NCBI GenBank assembly: GCA_017649745.1
Contig: JAGCGE010000337.1
Span: 1 to 15,450, forward strand
Length of the DNA: 15,450 nt
Direction: 5' to 3'
Origin: Clostridiales bacterium
GTDB taxonomy: Bacteria > Bacillota_A > Clostridia > Saccharofermentanales > Saccharofermentanaceae
Shown: positions 6,481-15,450 of the stretch, piece by piece
Layout of the letters: every line of letters starts with the position of its first letter
How positions within the stretch are numbered: position 1 is the stretch's first letter
Made by a program: the position numbers and the translations under genes
The notes under the pieces: generated by a model
What the model saw: only the letters and a program-made list of their open reading frames with translations
Databases searched by the model: none
What the model was told of the DNA's origin: nothing

Positions 6481-9400
6481 TCAATTAACGATAACATTAT
6501 CATCGCCACAGAGCCTTGTTATCTGCTGCAAAACCTCAGGTGAAGCATCAATATTACAGAGCGGATTAACACTTCTTAGTTTTTTCGTATCAGGGAAATA
6601 GATCTTGACCGGATAACTTCCGTGATAATAAGCAAGAAGATTCATAAGCCTGTTATATGACTCATCTCCAATCTGACCATAAAACCTAATTGCGACATAG
6701 CGATCATCGGGGTCACCTTTAAAACCGTCATCAACCTTTGGGCGAACAGGTGCAACAGGAATATCTACCGATACATCCTTTATGCAGTTCTTAACGAGGA
6801 AATCAGTTCTTATCTGAGCAGCCTCTTCGTCATTTTCAGGCATTGGGAATACCTTATCGACAAATAATGAGAAATCCTCATCATCCCTGACCCTTCGCTT
6901 ACCGACGATCAGATATGATCTGTTAGTAGCCAGGATCTGATTATACTTTTCGAATATCTTACCGAAGATCGCACATTCATAAGGTCCGTAAAGATCTTCA
7001 AATTCAAGAACAGCCATCAAAGTCTTCGACTTAGTAGAGCGAACCTGCTTTTTCATCAGAAGGCCTGCCATTATAACCTGCTTATCATCATTGATCGCAG
7101 CCATATTCTCGCTGTCTTTATATTCCTTAACATCATTCATTCCGAATGTAACGAATGCTTCAAGATACTTCTTATGACTCATCAGCGGATGACCTGATAT
7201 ATAGATACCGAGAACATCCTTCTCATAGTACAATTTCGATTCCATCTCATATTCAGGAATATTATTGATATTGATCTCAGGTCTTGAATCCGAAAGAGCA
7301 CCTGAATCACCCATGTCGAAAAGACTCAGCTGACCTTCCATCCTTCCCATGTTGCTTCGGCTGAGCTTATCAAGCTCAGTCTGAACTGCCATGATCATTG
7401 ATGCTCTCGTAAGTCCTGTAAAATCAAGTGCAGAAGAAAAGATCAGCGACTCGATCATCTTCCTGTTAAGACCTGTCTTCTCAGCCCTTATCAAGAAATC
7501 CGTAAAATCCTTAAACGGTCCGTTAGCATTTCTTTCTTCAACAAGAACAGATACTGCTCCCTCACCTACATTCTTAATAACTGAAAGACCTATCCTGATA
7601 CTCTTCTGACCATCAGGCGATATCTCCGTCGAAAACTTGGCCTTACTCATATTCACATCAGGCGGAAGGACCTTGATATTCATAGAAGGACAGCAACCGA
7701 TATACCATGCAGCCTGTGACAGATTAAACCTGAACGAATTCATCATAGCAGCCATGAATTCTGTCGGATAATGATACTTAAGATAAGCAGTATAATAGCC
7801 GACTAATGCATATGCTGCAGCATGCGATTTGTTAAAAGCATAACCTGCGAAATTGCTTACATCATTAAAGATCTTATCAGCGATCTCTCTAGGAACTCCG
7901 TTACTTATCGCACCAGCGACCTCGTTACCATTATCATCGACACCACCTTCAATAAAGATCTTACGGTATTTCTCCATAAGAGCCTTATTCTTCTTACTCA
8001 TGGCACGTCTGATATTATCCGATTGTCCCATAGAAAAACCGGCAAGATCTCTAACTATCTGCATGACCTGTTCCTGATAGACCATACAACCATAAGTAAC
8101 ATTAAGAATCGGTTCAAGAAGAGGATGATCATACGTGATCTTAGACGGATCATGCTTGCACGAAACATACTTAGGGATCTGATCCATAGGACCAGGTCTG
8201 TATAAAGAGATACCAGCGATAATATCCTCCAAAGATGACGGCTTAAGTTCTTTCATGAACGAAGTCATTCCTCGACTTTCAAGCTGGAACACTCCGATCG
8301 TGTCACCGTTTCCGATCATCTTATAAACTTCTTCTTCATCAGTCGGTATAGAATCGAAATCAATCTTGATCCCGTAATTCTCATAGACCATATCCGCCGT
8401 ATCCCTCATTACGGTCAGTGTACGAAGACCCAAGAAGTCGAACTTAAGAAGTCCAACGCTCTCAATATCATATTTGGCAAACTGAACAACGATGTTTCCG
8501 TCATTAACTGACAAAGGTGCGATATCCGTGATCGGCTTACCGGAAATGATGACACCTGCAGCATGCGTTGAAGTATGTCTAGGCATACCCTCAAGTTTCC
8601 TGCTGTAATCAAGGATCATCCTTACATTCTCGTCGCTCTCATATTCCTTCATAAGCTCGGAGTTCATCTCAAGAGCTTTATCTATCGTGATACCGAGATT
8701 CTCAGGTATCATCTTTGCAATCTTATCTGCAGTTGCGTATGGAAGATCCATAACTCTAGCTACGTCTCTAATACAAAGACGCGGCTGAAGCGTACCATAA
8801 GTAATAACCTGAGCAACACGTTCTGATCCGTATTTCAGATTGACATAGTTGATGACTTCCTGACGTCTCTCATAACAAAAGTCGATATCAAAATCAGGCA
8901 TCGATACACGTTCGATATTCAAGAATCGCTCGAAAACAAGAGAATATTTCAGAGGATCGATATTTGTGATGCCAATGGCATATGCAACAAGAGAACCGGC
9001 ACCCGAACCTCTTCCAGGGCCAACCATTATTCCTTTACTCTTGGCATAGAAAATAAAATCCCAGACTATCAGATAATAATCCGTATATCCCATCTTATTG
9101 ATAACTGAAAGCTCGTAATCCATTCTCTTATGGTATTCCTCAAGAGAAGCCGAAGGCGGTATAGCCTTAAACCTCTCCCAAAGGCCTGAATACGCAAGAC
9201 TATTCAGATATTCCGCATTGGAATTAAATCCCTCAGGCACATCAAACTTAGGAAGATGTATCGTGTTAAAGTCATATTCGACATTACACATATTGGCGAT
9301 CTTAGTAGTGTTTTCGATCGCTTCATTGACTTCAGGGAAAAAGCGCCTCATCTCTGTTTCGGATTTAACATAGAAGTCGTCAGTAGTCATCCTGAATCTG

Positions 9401-10113
9401 TCAGGATCTGACTTCTTAGCACCCGTCTGCATACACAAAAGAACATCATGAACTTCACTGTCTTCCTTCTTAAGATAGTGACAGTCATTAGTAGCAACAA
9501 GAGGTATACCTGTCTCTTTCGAAAGACGGATAAGAGCACTGTTAGCGATAGCCTGCTCTCGCATCACATTGCTCTGGATCTCAAGATAGTAATTACCTCT
9601 TCCAAACAGATTGTCGTACCAAATAGCAGCGCTCTTCGCACCTTCAATATCATCATTAAGGATCTTGCTGGATACTTCACCTGCAATACATGCAGAAAGG
9701 CATATAAGTCCATCGTGATATCGCTCCAGAAGTTCCTTATCTATCCTTGGTCTTCTATAAAATCCCTCTGTAAATCCGGCAGAACACAACCTGTTAAGAT
9801 TCTTAAGTCCCTCATTATCCTTAGCAAGCAAGATGAGATGGTGATACTGTCTCTCGTTAGGAGCATATGTCGTATTGAATCTGCTATCTGTCGCAACATA
9901 AAGTTCACAGCCAATTATCGGATGAAGACCTTTTGCCTTCATCTTCTTATAGAAGTCAACGGCTCCGTACATTACGCCATGATCAGTGATCGCACATGAA
10001 GTCATTCCCATCTCGACTAATCTGTCAGGAAGTTCCTTGAGCCTTATAGCACCGTCAAGGAGGCTGTATTCAGTATGAAGGTGCAGATGAACAAAACCTG
10101 TTACTTCACTCAT
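6481..10113 (-). CDS. dnaE: DNA polymerase III alpha subunit (DnaE)
   Basis: 1210 residues. A C-family replicative polymerase; in Bacillota it extends RNA primers on the lagging strand alongside PolC, which is not in this window. Domains in order: PHP (about 7-215), starting [13 protein letters not shown]; palm and thumb with [10 protein letters not shown] and the catalytic PDFDIDF (406-412; D407, D409) plus D559 in FDFLGLRTL; fingers including [17 protein letters not shown]; an OB-fold (about 1000-1085); and a C-terminal region ending at 1210. The PHP domain appears to keep all nine metal ligands (H11, H13, D20, H45, E70, H91, C142, D210, H212), so it may be an active proofreading exonuclease. 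Its ATG overlaps the uvrB stop as ATGA, with GGGAGG inside the uvrB end, so translation is probably coupled to uvrB. Length is somewhat above the ~1115 of B. subtilis DnaE. Confidence 0.97.
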   Translation of the reverse strand: MSEVTGFVHLHLHTEYSLLDGAIRLKELPDRLVEMGMTSCAITDHGVMYGAVDFYKKMKAKGLHPIIGCELYVATDSRFNTTYAPNERQYHHLILLAKDNEGLKNLNRLCSAGFTEGFYRRPRIDKELLERYHDGLICLSACIAGEVSSKILNDDIEGAKSAAIWYDNLFGRGNYYLEIQSNVMREQAIANSALIRLSKETGIPLVATNDCHYLKKEDSEVHDVLLCMQTGAKKSDPDRFRMTTDDFYVKSETEMRRFFPEVNEAIENTTKIANMCNVEYDFNTIHLPKFDVPEGFNSNAEYLNSLAYSGLWERFKAIPPSASLEEYHKRMDYELSVINKMGYTDYYLIVWDFIFYAKSKGIMVGPGRGSGAGSLVAYAIGITNIDPLKYSLVFERFLNIERVSMPDFDIDFCYERRQEVINYVNLKYGSERVAQVITYGTLQPRLCIRDVARVMDLPYATADKIAKMIPENLGITIDKALEMNSELMKEYESDENVRMILDYSRKLEGMPRHTSTHAAGVIISGKPITDIAPLSVNDGNIVVQFAKYDIESVGLLKFDFLGLRTLTVMRDTADMVYENYGIKIDFDSIPTDEEEVYKMIGNGDTIGVFQLESRGMTSFMKELKPSSLEDIIAGISLYRPGPMDQIPKYVSCKHDPSKITYDHPLLEPILNVTYGCMVYQEQVMQIVRDLAGFSMGQSDNIRRAMSKKNKALMEKYRKIFIEGGVDDNGNEVAGAISNGVPREIADKIFNDVSNFAGYAFNKSHAAAYALVGYYTAYLKYHYPTEFMAAMMNSFRFNLSQAAWYIGCCPSMNIKVLPPDVNMSKAKFSTEISPDGQKSIRIGLSVIKNVGEGAVSVLVEERNANGPFKDFTDFLIRAEKTGLNRKMIESLIFSSALDFTGLTRASMIMAVQTELDKLSRSNMGRMEGQLSLFDMGDSGALSDSRPEININNIPEYEMESKLYYEKDVLGIYISGHPLMSHKKYLEAFVTFGMNDVKEYKDSENMAAINDDKQVIMAGLLMKKQVRSTKSKTLMAVLEFEDLYGPYECAIFGKIFEKYNQILATNRSYLIVGKRRVRDDEDFSLFVDKVFPMPENDEEAAQIRTDFLVKNCIKDVSVDIPVAPVRPKVDDGFKGDPDDRYVAIRFYGQIGDESYNRLMNLLAYYHGSYPVKIYFPDTKKLRSVNPLCNIDASPEVLQQITRLCGDDNVIVN

Positions 10114-12107
10114 TTATTGCCTCCCTTAAGCATTATCAACGTATCACGAAGCTCAGCTGCCCTCTCGAATTCGAGTTCCTTAGCAGCCTTAGCCATTTCT
10201 TTCTCAAGCTTAGAGATAAGCTGTTCTCTCTCTTTATCACTAACAGAAGCTTTGTCTCCGCGCAAAAGCTTCTTAACTTCGTTCTCAGACTTCTTATCTT
10301 TCTTACCGTCTTCATTAACAAAGTCAAATACTTCCCTGATCTCTTTCTTGATCGTCTTAGGAGTTATTCCGTGTTCCTCATTATATTTCTGCTGTATCTC
10401 TCGTCTTCTGTTCGTCTCACTGACTGCTTCCATAATGGAATCAGTCATCTCATCAGCATAAAGAACAACTCGTCCCTCACTGTTACGAGCACAACGTCCG
10501 ATTATCTGGATAAGAGATCTCGTCGATCTTAAGAAGCCTTCCTTATCAGCATCAAGGATCATAAGAAGTGATACTTCAGGAAGATCGATTCCTTCACGAA
10601 GGAGGTTGATACCTACGATTGCATCGATCTCTCCCGTACGAAGTTTCTTAAGGATCTCCATACGCTCGACAGTATCAATATCCGAATGAAGATAAGTAAC
10701 ATTGATCCCCTCGTTATGAAGGAAACCGGTAAGATCCTCAGCCATATTCTTCGTAAGGGTCATGATAAGAGTCTTATCACCCTTCTTAATGTTCTCACGA
10801 AGCCTCATCAAAAGGTCCTCAATCTGTCCTTCAACAGGATGAATATGGATCTCAGGTTCAAGAAGACCTGTAGGTCTTATGATCTGCTCGACAGTCCTTA
10901 CACTATGCTTCTTCTCATAGTCAGCAGGCGTAGCCGAAACAAATATCGTGTAGCCCATCTTCTTCTCAAATTCTTCAAACTTAAGAGGACGATTGTCATA
11001 AGCAGATGGCAATCTGAAACCATATTTAACGAGCATGTCTTTACGGGATCTGTCACCGTTATACATAGCTCCGACCTGAGGTACAGTAACATGAGACTCA
11101 TCGATCAAGAGCAGATAATCTTCCGGGAAAAAGTCCATCAATGTACAAGGAGCTTCACCTTCGGCTCTTCCGGAAATATGCCTGGAGTAATTCTCAATAC
11201 CCTTACAAAAGCCTGTCTCGTTAAGCATATCGATATCATATCTGGTCCTTTGTTCAAGCCTGTAAGCCTCAATAGTCTTACCTTCATCGCGAAGCTTAGC
11301 AACCTGCTCATCAAGTTCCTCTTCAATAGTCACAAGAGCCCTCTTAAGCTTACCTCTTCCTGTCGCATAATGAGACGCCGGAAAGATCTCAACAAAGTTC
11401 TTGGTCCACATCACTTTACCTGAAACATGATGAACAAAAGAGATCTTCTCTATCTCATCTCCGAAAAAACTGATCCTTGTAACTGCTTCCTCAGAATCAG
11501 GAGTGAATATATCGATAACGTCTCCCCTTACTCTGAAAGAGCCTCTGACAAGATCAATATCATTACGGTCATACTGGATGTTAACAAGCATCGCCATGAC
11601 CTCTTCTCTGGATATCTCCATACCAACTCGAAGAAGAACCATGAGAGATTGATAATCTTCCTTCTCACCTATACCGTAAATACACGAAACTGATGCAACA
11701 ACGATAACATCATCACGGGTAAGAAGGGATCTCGTGGCACAGTGACGCATCCTGTCGATCTCATCATTGATAGAACTGTCCTTCTCAATATATGTATCCG
11801 ATGCGGCAATATATGCTTCAGGCTGATAGTAATCATAATAACTGACAAAATATTCGACAGCGTTATTCGGGAACAGTTCCTTAAACTCACTGTAAAGCTG
11901 ACCTGCCAAAGTCTTATTATGAGCGAGAACAAGTGTTGGCCTTTGAACCTTCTCAATAACATTAGCCATGGTAAATGTCTTACCAGAACCAGTTACACCC
12001 ATCAGGACCTGGCCTCTGTCACCGTTCAAAACACCATTCGCAAGCTGTTCTATTGCCTGCGGCTGATCACCAGTCGGTCTGTAATCTGATTCGATCTTAA
12101 ACTTCAT
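10110..12107 (-). CDS. uvrB: Excinuclease ABC subunit B
   Basis: 665 residues, the usual size. UvrB is the damage-verifying helicase-like core of nucleotide excision repair; it is loaded by UvrA and recruits UvrC. Walker A GVTGSGKT (37-44, K43); the beta-hairpin region [11 protein letters not shown] with its damage-probing tyrosines (from about residue 91); the LLIDESH helicase motif II; a second helicase domain with [16 protein letters not shown] and QIIGRCARN; and a C-terminal UVR coiled-coil motif (about 627-662) that contacts UvrC. AGGA precedes the ATG. No uvrA or uvrC is nearby, although uvrA is a frequent neighbour in other bacteria. It is the first gene after a promoter overlapped by a LexA box and ends in a 4-base overlap with dnaE. 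Confidence 0.98.
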   Translation of the reverse strand: MKFKIESDYRPTGDQPQAIEQLANGVLNGDRGQVLMGVTGSGKTFTMANVIEKVQRPTLVLAHNKTLAGQLYSEFKELFPNNAVEYFVSYYDYYQPEAYIAASDTYIEKDSSINDEIDRMRHCATRSLLTRDDVIVVASVSCIYGIGEKEDYQSLMVLLRVGMEISREEVMAMLVNIQYDRNDIDLVRGSFRVRGDVIDIFTPDSEEAVTRISFFGDEIEKISFVHHVSGKVMWTKNFVEIFPASHYATGRGKLKRALVTIEEELDEQVAKLRDEGKTIEAYRLEQRTRYDIDMLNETGFCKGIENYSRHISGRAEGEAPCTLMDFFPEDYLLLIDESHVTVPQVGAMYNGDRSRKDMLVKYGFRLPSAYDNRPLKFEEFEKKMGYTIFVSATPADYEKKHSVRTVEQIIRPTGLLEPEIHIHPVEGQIEDLLMRLRENIKKGDKTLIMTLTKNMAEDLTGFLHNEGINVTYLHSDIDTVERMEILKKLRTGEIDAIVGINLLREGIDLPEVSLLMILDADKEGFLRSTRSLIQIIGRCARNSEGRVVLYADEMTDSIMEAVSETNRRREIQQKYNEEHGITPKTIKKEIREVFDFVNEDGKKDKKSENEVKKLLRGDKASVSDKEREQLISKLEKEMAKAAKELEFERAAELRDTLIMLKGGNK

Positions 12108-12135
12108 CTTGTTCCTGCCTTAATCTTTTGTATCT

Positions 12136-12164
12136 ATTATACTCCTGTTGTCCACAAAAGAAAA
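12136..12164 (-). promoter_or_regulatory. Putative promoter of uvrB-dnaE
   Basis: A perfect TATAAT -10 (12136-12141, minus strand) lies about 30 bases before the uvrB ATG. With a 17-base spacer the -35 would be TTTTCT (12159-12164), a weak match at three of six positions. The start point would be near 12129. The weak -35 lies inside the LexA box, the geometry expected of a repressed SOS promoter. Confidence 0.6.
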
Positions 12165-12172
12165 TATGTTCG
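12159..12172 (-). promoter_or_regulatory. LexA (SOS) operator upstream of uvrB
   Basis: The minus strand reads CGAACATATTTTCT, matching 12 of 14 positions of the Bacillota LexA/DinR box CGAACATATGTTCG. One half-site (GAAC) is perfect and the other (TTTC for GTTC) has one change. It overlaps the -35 region of the uvrB promoter, where bound LexA would block polymerase. uvrB is a classic SOS gene in Bacillota, which makes the assignment stronger than sequence match alone. Confidence 0.8.
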
Positions 12173-12181
12173 TTTATCAAT

Positions 12182-12223
12182 CTAAAGAAAAGGAGTGAAC
12201 CCTGTTAAATAAGTCCACTCCTT
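12182..12223 (-). terminator. Rho-independent terminator of the ABC exporter operon
   Basis: In the minus-strand transcript AAGGAGUGGAC (12223-12213) pairs with GUUCACUCCUU (12200-12190), an 11-bp stem with one G-U pair and a 12-nt loop, followed by a U-rich tail (UUCUUU). The one imperfect pair is G-U only in this direction and A-C in the other, supporting the minus orientation. It begins about 17 bases past the permease stop codon. Confidence 0.9.
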
Positions 12224-12240
12224 ATCCAGAAGGTATATGA

Positions 12241-13839
12241 TTATGCTGTAAGCTCTTTTCGTGAGATCACGAAGGATGCCAGTAACGATACCGGTATAAG
12301 AGCTACGAACATAGCAACTGTTGATGCGGCCATGAATGTGATAAGACCGCCTTTTGTTATTAACACTACGATCACTGCTGCAACAATAACTACTGTCAAT
12401 ACTCCATAGAAGGCTCCCTGACGAAGGAACAGGGCAGCTGTCTTTCCGATGTAGTTAAAGAGCGATGCGATAATGTTAGCTATAAAGAGACATACAATAT
12501 CTGTTAATGCAACAAAGATAAACAGTAAGATCATGAACGGGATCGTTATCTCACTTCTCAAGAAATATCCAAGGATCGCAACAGCAAGGATAGCGTTTAC
12601 GATGATCTCAGGCACACTTCCGAGAACATTAGCCCAAAGCTTTTTGCTGATCTTTTCCGGAACCAGGAAGAAGTATGGCTTATTTAGTTCAAGAACTGCT
12701 TTACCGCCAGCGAAGATGAATGCATCAAACATAGCCATCATAGCGACACCCATAATAACCGTGCCTTTGAGGCCAAGATCCATCATCTTTCCGAAAAGCA
12801 TCATGTAAACGAAAGTGATGAATTTGTAGATGATAACTGTCTTATTGATGAAAAACAGTTTAGTGATCCTTTTATTTTCGAGAAGGTGCTTAAAGAAAAA
12901 TACTGAAGCACCGTTTCCTCCCTTGAAGTCACCGCTTACAACCTTAACCTTGGATGCATCAACAGCACTGATATCTTCAACTCCTGCTGCTTTAGCTGCT
13001 GCCTTATCAGCCATCTTCTGAGCTGCCTCGATAGCCTCTTCGTAATAATCAAATTTAAGATTATTAACGAGGATTACGATGAGAGCAAATGATGCAACGA
13101 TAAGGATGAGACCAAGGATGAGCTTCACTGTGGATGAAAGATAGAATCCGTCAAAGAAAAGTGTCATCCAGCCTCCGACAGGAATTATCTTAAGGAACAG
13201 ATTACCGCCCGCGATCTTGATGATCTCTGATGCGCCAAGAGAACTGATGGCACCGAATGAACCTGCCTGTGCCTTAAGCTGAAGCAAGACAGCACCGATC
13301 ATGACGGCATGAATACCTGCAAAAGCGAACTCTACTGCTTTCTTGAGGCCTTTCTTATTATGAACATATGCATTAATGACCTGAGAAAAAAGAAGACCCA
13401 ATGAATATGCAATAAATACGCCTAACATTGCTATAACGGCATCAAGGAAACGAAGGTGCAGCAATCTGGAGAGATTCGAAGCCTGCATCGAAACGATGAA
13501 TACCATAAGAAATGCATTCTTAAAGCTGCTTACGATAGGGATAATGAGGTTAAACTTCTTCGTAAAAGGTCCTGCAAAATAGAAGTTTACGTCAGGATTC
13601 GTAAAAAGAAGTATGCCTGAAGTAATGCTCAAGAATCCAAGATCGAACATTGCCAATGTAAGGAGCGACAATCCGCCTCTTAAAAGCTGCGGATCAAAAG
13701 TGCCGCCTTCCTCTTTGGTAATAATACCTGTCATAATAAGCATACCAATCGTCATGACTATTCCGACGATGGTAAAGATCACATTGATCTTCTTTTTGCA
13801 GAAGCACTTCAGTGATTGATAAAGATAAGCTCTTAACAT
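12241..13839 (-). CDS. ABC exporter membrane protein (putative ABC_export family)
   Basis: 532-residue polytopic membrane protein with roughly 12 hydrophobic segments, for example about 19-40, 53-79, 97-119, 133-156, 169-188, 236-259, 335-350, 358-378, 409-427, 431-461, 476-495 and 498-525. Two short motifs fit the 'putative ABC exporter' permease family as I know it: NPDVNFYFAGPFTKK (81-95) and KPYFFLVPEKISKKL (387-401), which look like duplicated half-site elements. Between the halves is a soluble stretch (about 260-330) rich in Ala, Lys and Glu, probably cytoplasmic. The ATG overlaps the stop of the preceding ATPase gene (TAATG), with AAGGTGAG as ribosome site inside that gene, so the two products are almost certainly partners. 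Substrate unknown; the family is often annotated near peptide or drug exporters but nothing here decides it. Confidence 0.85.
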   Translation of the reverse strand: MLRAYLYQSLKCFCKKKINVIFTIVGIVMTIGMLIMTGIITKEEGGTFDPQLLRGGLSLLTLAMFDLGFLSITSGILLFTNPDVNFYFAGPFTKKFNLIIPIVSSFKNAFLMVFIVSMQASNLSRLLHLRFLDAVIAMLGVFIAYSLGLLFSQVINAYVHNKKGLKKAVEFAFAGIHAVMIGAVLLQLKAQAGSFGAISSLGASEIIKIAGGNLFLKIIPVGGWMTLFFDGFYLSSTVKLILGLILIVASFALIVILVNNLKFDYYEEAIEAAQKMADKAAAKAAGVEDISAVDASKVKVVSGDFKGGNGASVFFFKHLLENKRITKLFFINKTVIIYKFITFVYMMLFGKMMDLGLKGTVIMGVAMMAMFDAFIFAGGKAVLELNKPYFFLVPEKISKKLWANVLGSVPEIIVNAILAVAILGYFLRSEITIPFMILLFIFVALTDIVCLFIANIIASLFNYIGKTAALFLRQGAFYGVLTVVIVAAVIVVLITKGGLITFMAASTVAMFVALIPVSLLASFVISRKELTA

Positions 13840-14543
13840 TAGTTCTCACCTTGGCCTTCCGTAATTTCGAAAAAGAGATCCTGCAGGCTCTTCTCGTCCT
13901 GCTGATCAGGTCTGTTATACTTCGTGGCAATGATCTTGCCCTTCATCATGATATTGGCTACATCCCAATAATCTTCAACTGTATCTATCATGTGAGTGGA
14001 AATAACAACTGTCTTGCCCTTGCTCTTAAGCTCACTGAAAAGAAGCTTCAATTCCTTGATCGCATGAGGATCAAGACCAACCATAGGCTCATCGAAAATG
14101 ATAACTTTAGGATCATGCATCAACGCACAGCAGATGGACACTTTCTGCTGCATACCCTTTGAAAGTTCTTTACCGAGTTTTCTTGTCTTGTCTGAAAGTT
14201 CAAATCTCTCAATGAGATCATTAAGCATATTCTCATCAGAAGTCTTATAAGCTCTTCTGATAAATTCAAAGTGCTCTTCAACTGTCATAAGGTCATAGAG
14301 TGCCGGCATCTCAGGAACGAAACCCAACAGCTTCTTGGCCTCGATCGAAGTATTCTTATATCCGCAGATCTCGATCTCTCCGGAATATCTTAAAAGACCT
14401 GCTATCGACTTAATGATAGTGGACTTTCCTGCACCATTAGGTCCAAGAAGGATTCCGATCTGACCATCTTCGATCTGGAAAGAAACATTATCATTGGCAA
14501 GAAATTTGCCATACTTTTTACTGACGTTCTGTACTGTTAACAT
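13839..14543 (-). CDS. ABC transporter ATP-binding protein
   Basis: 234-residue ATPase that would power the adjacent permease. Walker A GPNGAGKST (34-42); Q-loop region FVPEMPALYD, in which Glu (E78) replaces Gln, as is common in ABC-2-type exporters; signature LSKGMQQK (127-134) in place of the canonical LSGGQ; Walker B VIIFDEP (147-153); D-loop GLDP (156-159); and switch His H184 in STHM. All parts needed for ATP hydrolysis are present. AGGAGG lies 6 bases before the ATG. The 83-base gap to dtd is AT-rich; I saw neither a convincing terminator nor a clear promoter in it, so the gene may be read through from dtd or have a weak promoter (TAGAAT near 14571-14576 has no good -35). Confidence 0.95.
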   Translation of the reverse strand: MLTVQNVSKKYGKFLANDNVSFQIEDGQIGILLGPNGAGKSTIIKSIAGLLRYSGEIEICGYKNTSIEAKKLLGFVPEMPALYDLMTVEEHFEFIRRAYKTSDENMLNDLIERFELSDKTRKLGKELSKGMQQKVSICCALMHDPKVIIFDEPMVGLDPHAIKELKLLFSELKSKGKTVVISTHMIDTVEDYWDVANIMMKGKIIATKYNRPDQQDEKSLQDLFFEITEGQGEN

Positions 14544-14626
14544 ATATAGCCTCCTGAATATCTTGGGAACATTCTAAGATTTATTGTTAAACAGAACGTC
14601 TATTAATGTTTAAGAATTGTTAAAGT

Positions 14627-15082
14627 TTATTTTTTGACAATCTCGTCAGAATCCATCATTACTGTAAAAGGTCCTTCGTTAAGGAGTGAAACCTTCATAT
14701 CGGCTCCGAATATTCCGTGCTTCGGATCAAATCCGTAGGAAGCTATTTTCGAGAGGACATATTCATAAAGTTCTTCTGCCATGTCCGGTCCTCCTGCCCT
14801 TATGAATGAAGGTCTGTTGCCGTGGCTCATATCTGCATACAGAGTAAACTGCGAGATAACCAGAAGATCACCGTCAACATCTTTAAGACTTAAGTTAGCC
14901 TTGTCATTCTCATCTCGAAAGATACGAAGCTTGATGAGCTTATCGACCATCTTATCAGCAATATCCTTCGTATCATCATCACGGATGCCGACAAGCACCA
15001 GAAAGCCGTGACCTATGCTGCCTGTTACCTCACCATCAACCTTCACTTCAGCTTGCTTTACTCTTTGAACCAAAAATCTCAT
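14627..15082 (-). CDS. dtd: D-aminoacyl-tRNA deacylase
   Basis: 151 residues, normal length. Dtd cleaves D-amino acids (and glycine from mischarged tRNA-Ala) off tRNA in the cytosol, acting as a homodimer. Family marks: the MRFLVQRV start, SQFTLYAD (77-84), NRPSF (89-93), and NEGPFT (135-140), whose Gly-Pro is the cross-subunit motif that excludes L-aminoacyl substrates. Start supported by AAGAAGG 6 bases upstream. It lies 11 bases after the metallophosphoesterase gene, so the two are probably in one transcript. In many Bacillota dtd follows relA; relA is not in the window. Confidence 0.97.
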   Translation of the reverse strand: MRFLVQRVKQAEVKVDGEVTGSIGHGFLVLVGIRDDDTKDIADKMVDKLIKLRIFRDENDKANLSLKDVDGDLLVISQFTLYADMSHGNRPSFIRAGGPDMAEELYEYVLSKIASYGFDPKHGIFGADMKVSLLNEGPFTVMMDSDEIVKK

Positions 15083-15093
15083 ATTTACCTTCT

Positions 15094-15450
15094 TTACGTT
15101 ATATTGATTATTACTATTTCATTTGGAACCGTGTTCTTAAACGGTATCATACCGCTCGACACTCCCGAACTTGTTATAAAATACGTACCATTCCTCTCTT
15201 CAAATCCATACAGAAGATCGCCCCTTGTCATGAGCAACCTATATAGAAGAGTTCCGGGAAAGATCTGTCCTCCATGAGTGTGACCGCTCAACATCAAGCT
15301 AACACCGGGATCTTGAAGTTTAGAAACACTCTCAAGCATTACCGGCTTATGATCAAGGACAATGATCTTCCTATCAGTATCCCTATAACCGCATCGCTTT
15401 AATATCTCATGGATCGCTATTCTCTTGTCTTTACCTGTAAACGATATATC
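15094..15450 (-). CDS. Metallophosphoesterase, C-terminal part (cut by window edge)
   Basis: The reading frame is open to the window edge; 118 C-terminal residues are visible and the start lies beyond 15450. The fragment has IIVLDHKP and then LMLSGHTHGGQ, the last metal-binding motif (GHxH) of the calcineurin-like phosphoesterase fold, followed by GLY/GFEE- and SSGVSSG-type segments seen in the YkuE/YaeI-like group of membrane-near phosphoesterases. In that group the enzymes act on phosphodiesters, in some cases lipid-linked, but the substrate of this one cannot be inferred. The first metal-binding motifs (DxH, GDxxD, GNHD) lie outside the window. A shorter reading starting at the Met at 15339 is not the true start, because the homology continues upstream of it. 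Confidence 0.9.
   Translation of the reverse strand, partial: DISFTGKDKRIAIHEILKRCGYRDTDRKIIVLDHKPVMLESVSKLQDPGVSLMLSGHTHGGQIFPGTLLYRLLMTRGDLLYGFEERNGTYFITSSGVSSGMIPFKNTVPNEIVIINIT

Noticed and set aside
10686..11423. Long plus-strand open frame (245 codons) antisense to uvrB, and similar ones antisense to dnaE and mutS2
   Set aside because: They lie wholly opposite strongly conserved genes, show no recognisable family and have no supporting ribosome site; they arise from codon bias of the real genes.
14580..14611. TTAAACA/TGTTTAA inverted repeat after dtd as a possible terminator
   Set aside because: The stem is only A/T-rich, with a long loop and no T-run after it, so it is not a credible terminator.

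Overview
This 15.45 kb window looks like core chromosome of a low-to-moderate G+C Bacillota bacterium, most likely a gut- or rumen-type member of the Clostridia. The basis is the gene families (MutS2, a long DnaE beside PfkA, Dtd beside a metallophosphoesterase), strong AGGAGG-type ribosome binding sites, sigma-A promoters with extended -10 elements, and a Bacillota-type LexA box. All ten complete genes and one partial gene lie on the minus strand, so transcription runs from high to low coordinates. There are no RNA genes, insertion sequences, phage genes or CRISPR arrays, and no gene-free stretch longer than about 130 bases.

In transcription order, the first block (15450 to 12182) holds the 3' end of a metallophosphoesterase gene, dtd (D-aminoacyl-tRNA deacylase), and a two-gene ABC exporter whose ATPase and permease genes overlap as TAATG. 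A clear intrinsic terminator closes it. The second block starts at a promoter (about 12136-12164) overlapped by a good LexA/SOS box and carries uvrB and dnaE, coupled by an ATGA overlap. A second promotor-like element in the dnaE-pfkA gap can add transcription of pfkA, mutS2, a nitroreductase gene and an orphan MinD/ParA-like ATPase gene. I see no terminator anywhere between uvrB and the ATPase gene. The last gene, an SPFH-domain protein ending in three tandem zinc ribbons, has its own strong promoter and a textbook terminator, so it can be made as a single-gene transcript.

Functionally the window combines DNA repair and replication (UvrB, DnaE, MutS2), translation quality control (Dtd), glycolytic control (PfkA), and poorly understood envelope or stress functions (SPFH-zinc-ribbon protein, ABC exporter, P-loop ATPase). 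Most of it is ordinary housekeeping DNA. The points most worth a second look are the SOS box placed so that LexA may control dnaE as well as uvrB, the PHP domain of DnaE with an apparently complete metal site, the triplicated zinc ribbon of the SPFH protein, the N-terminal extension of PfkA, and the eroded first motif of the MutS2 Smr domain. I did not find a convincing wholly new system.
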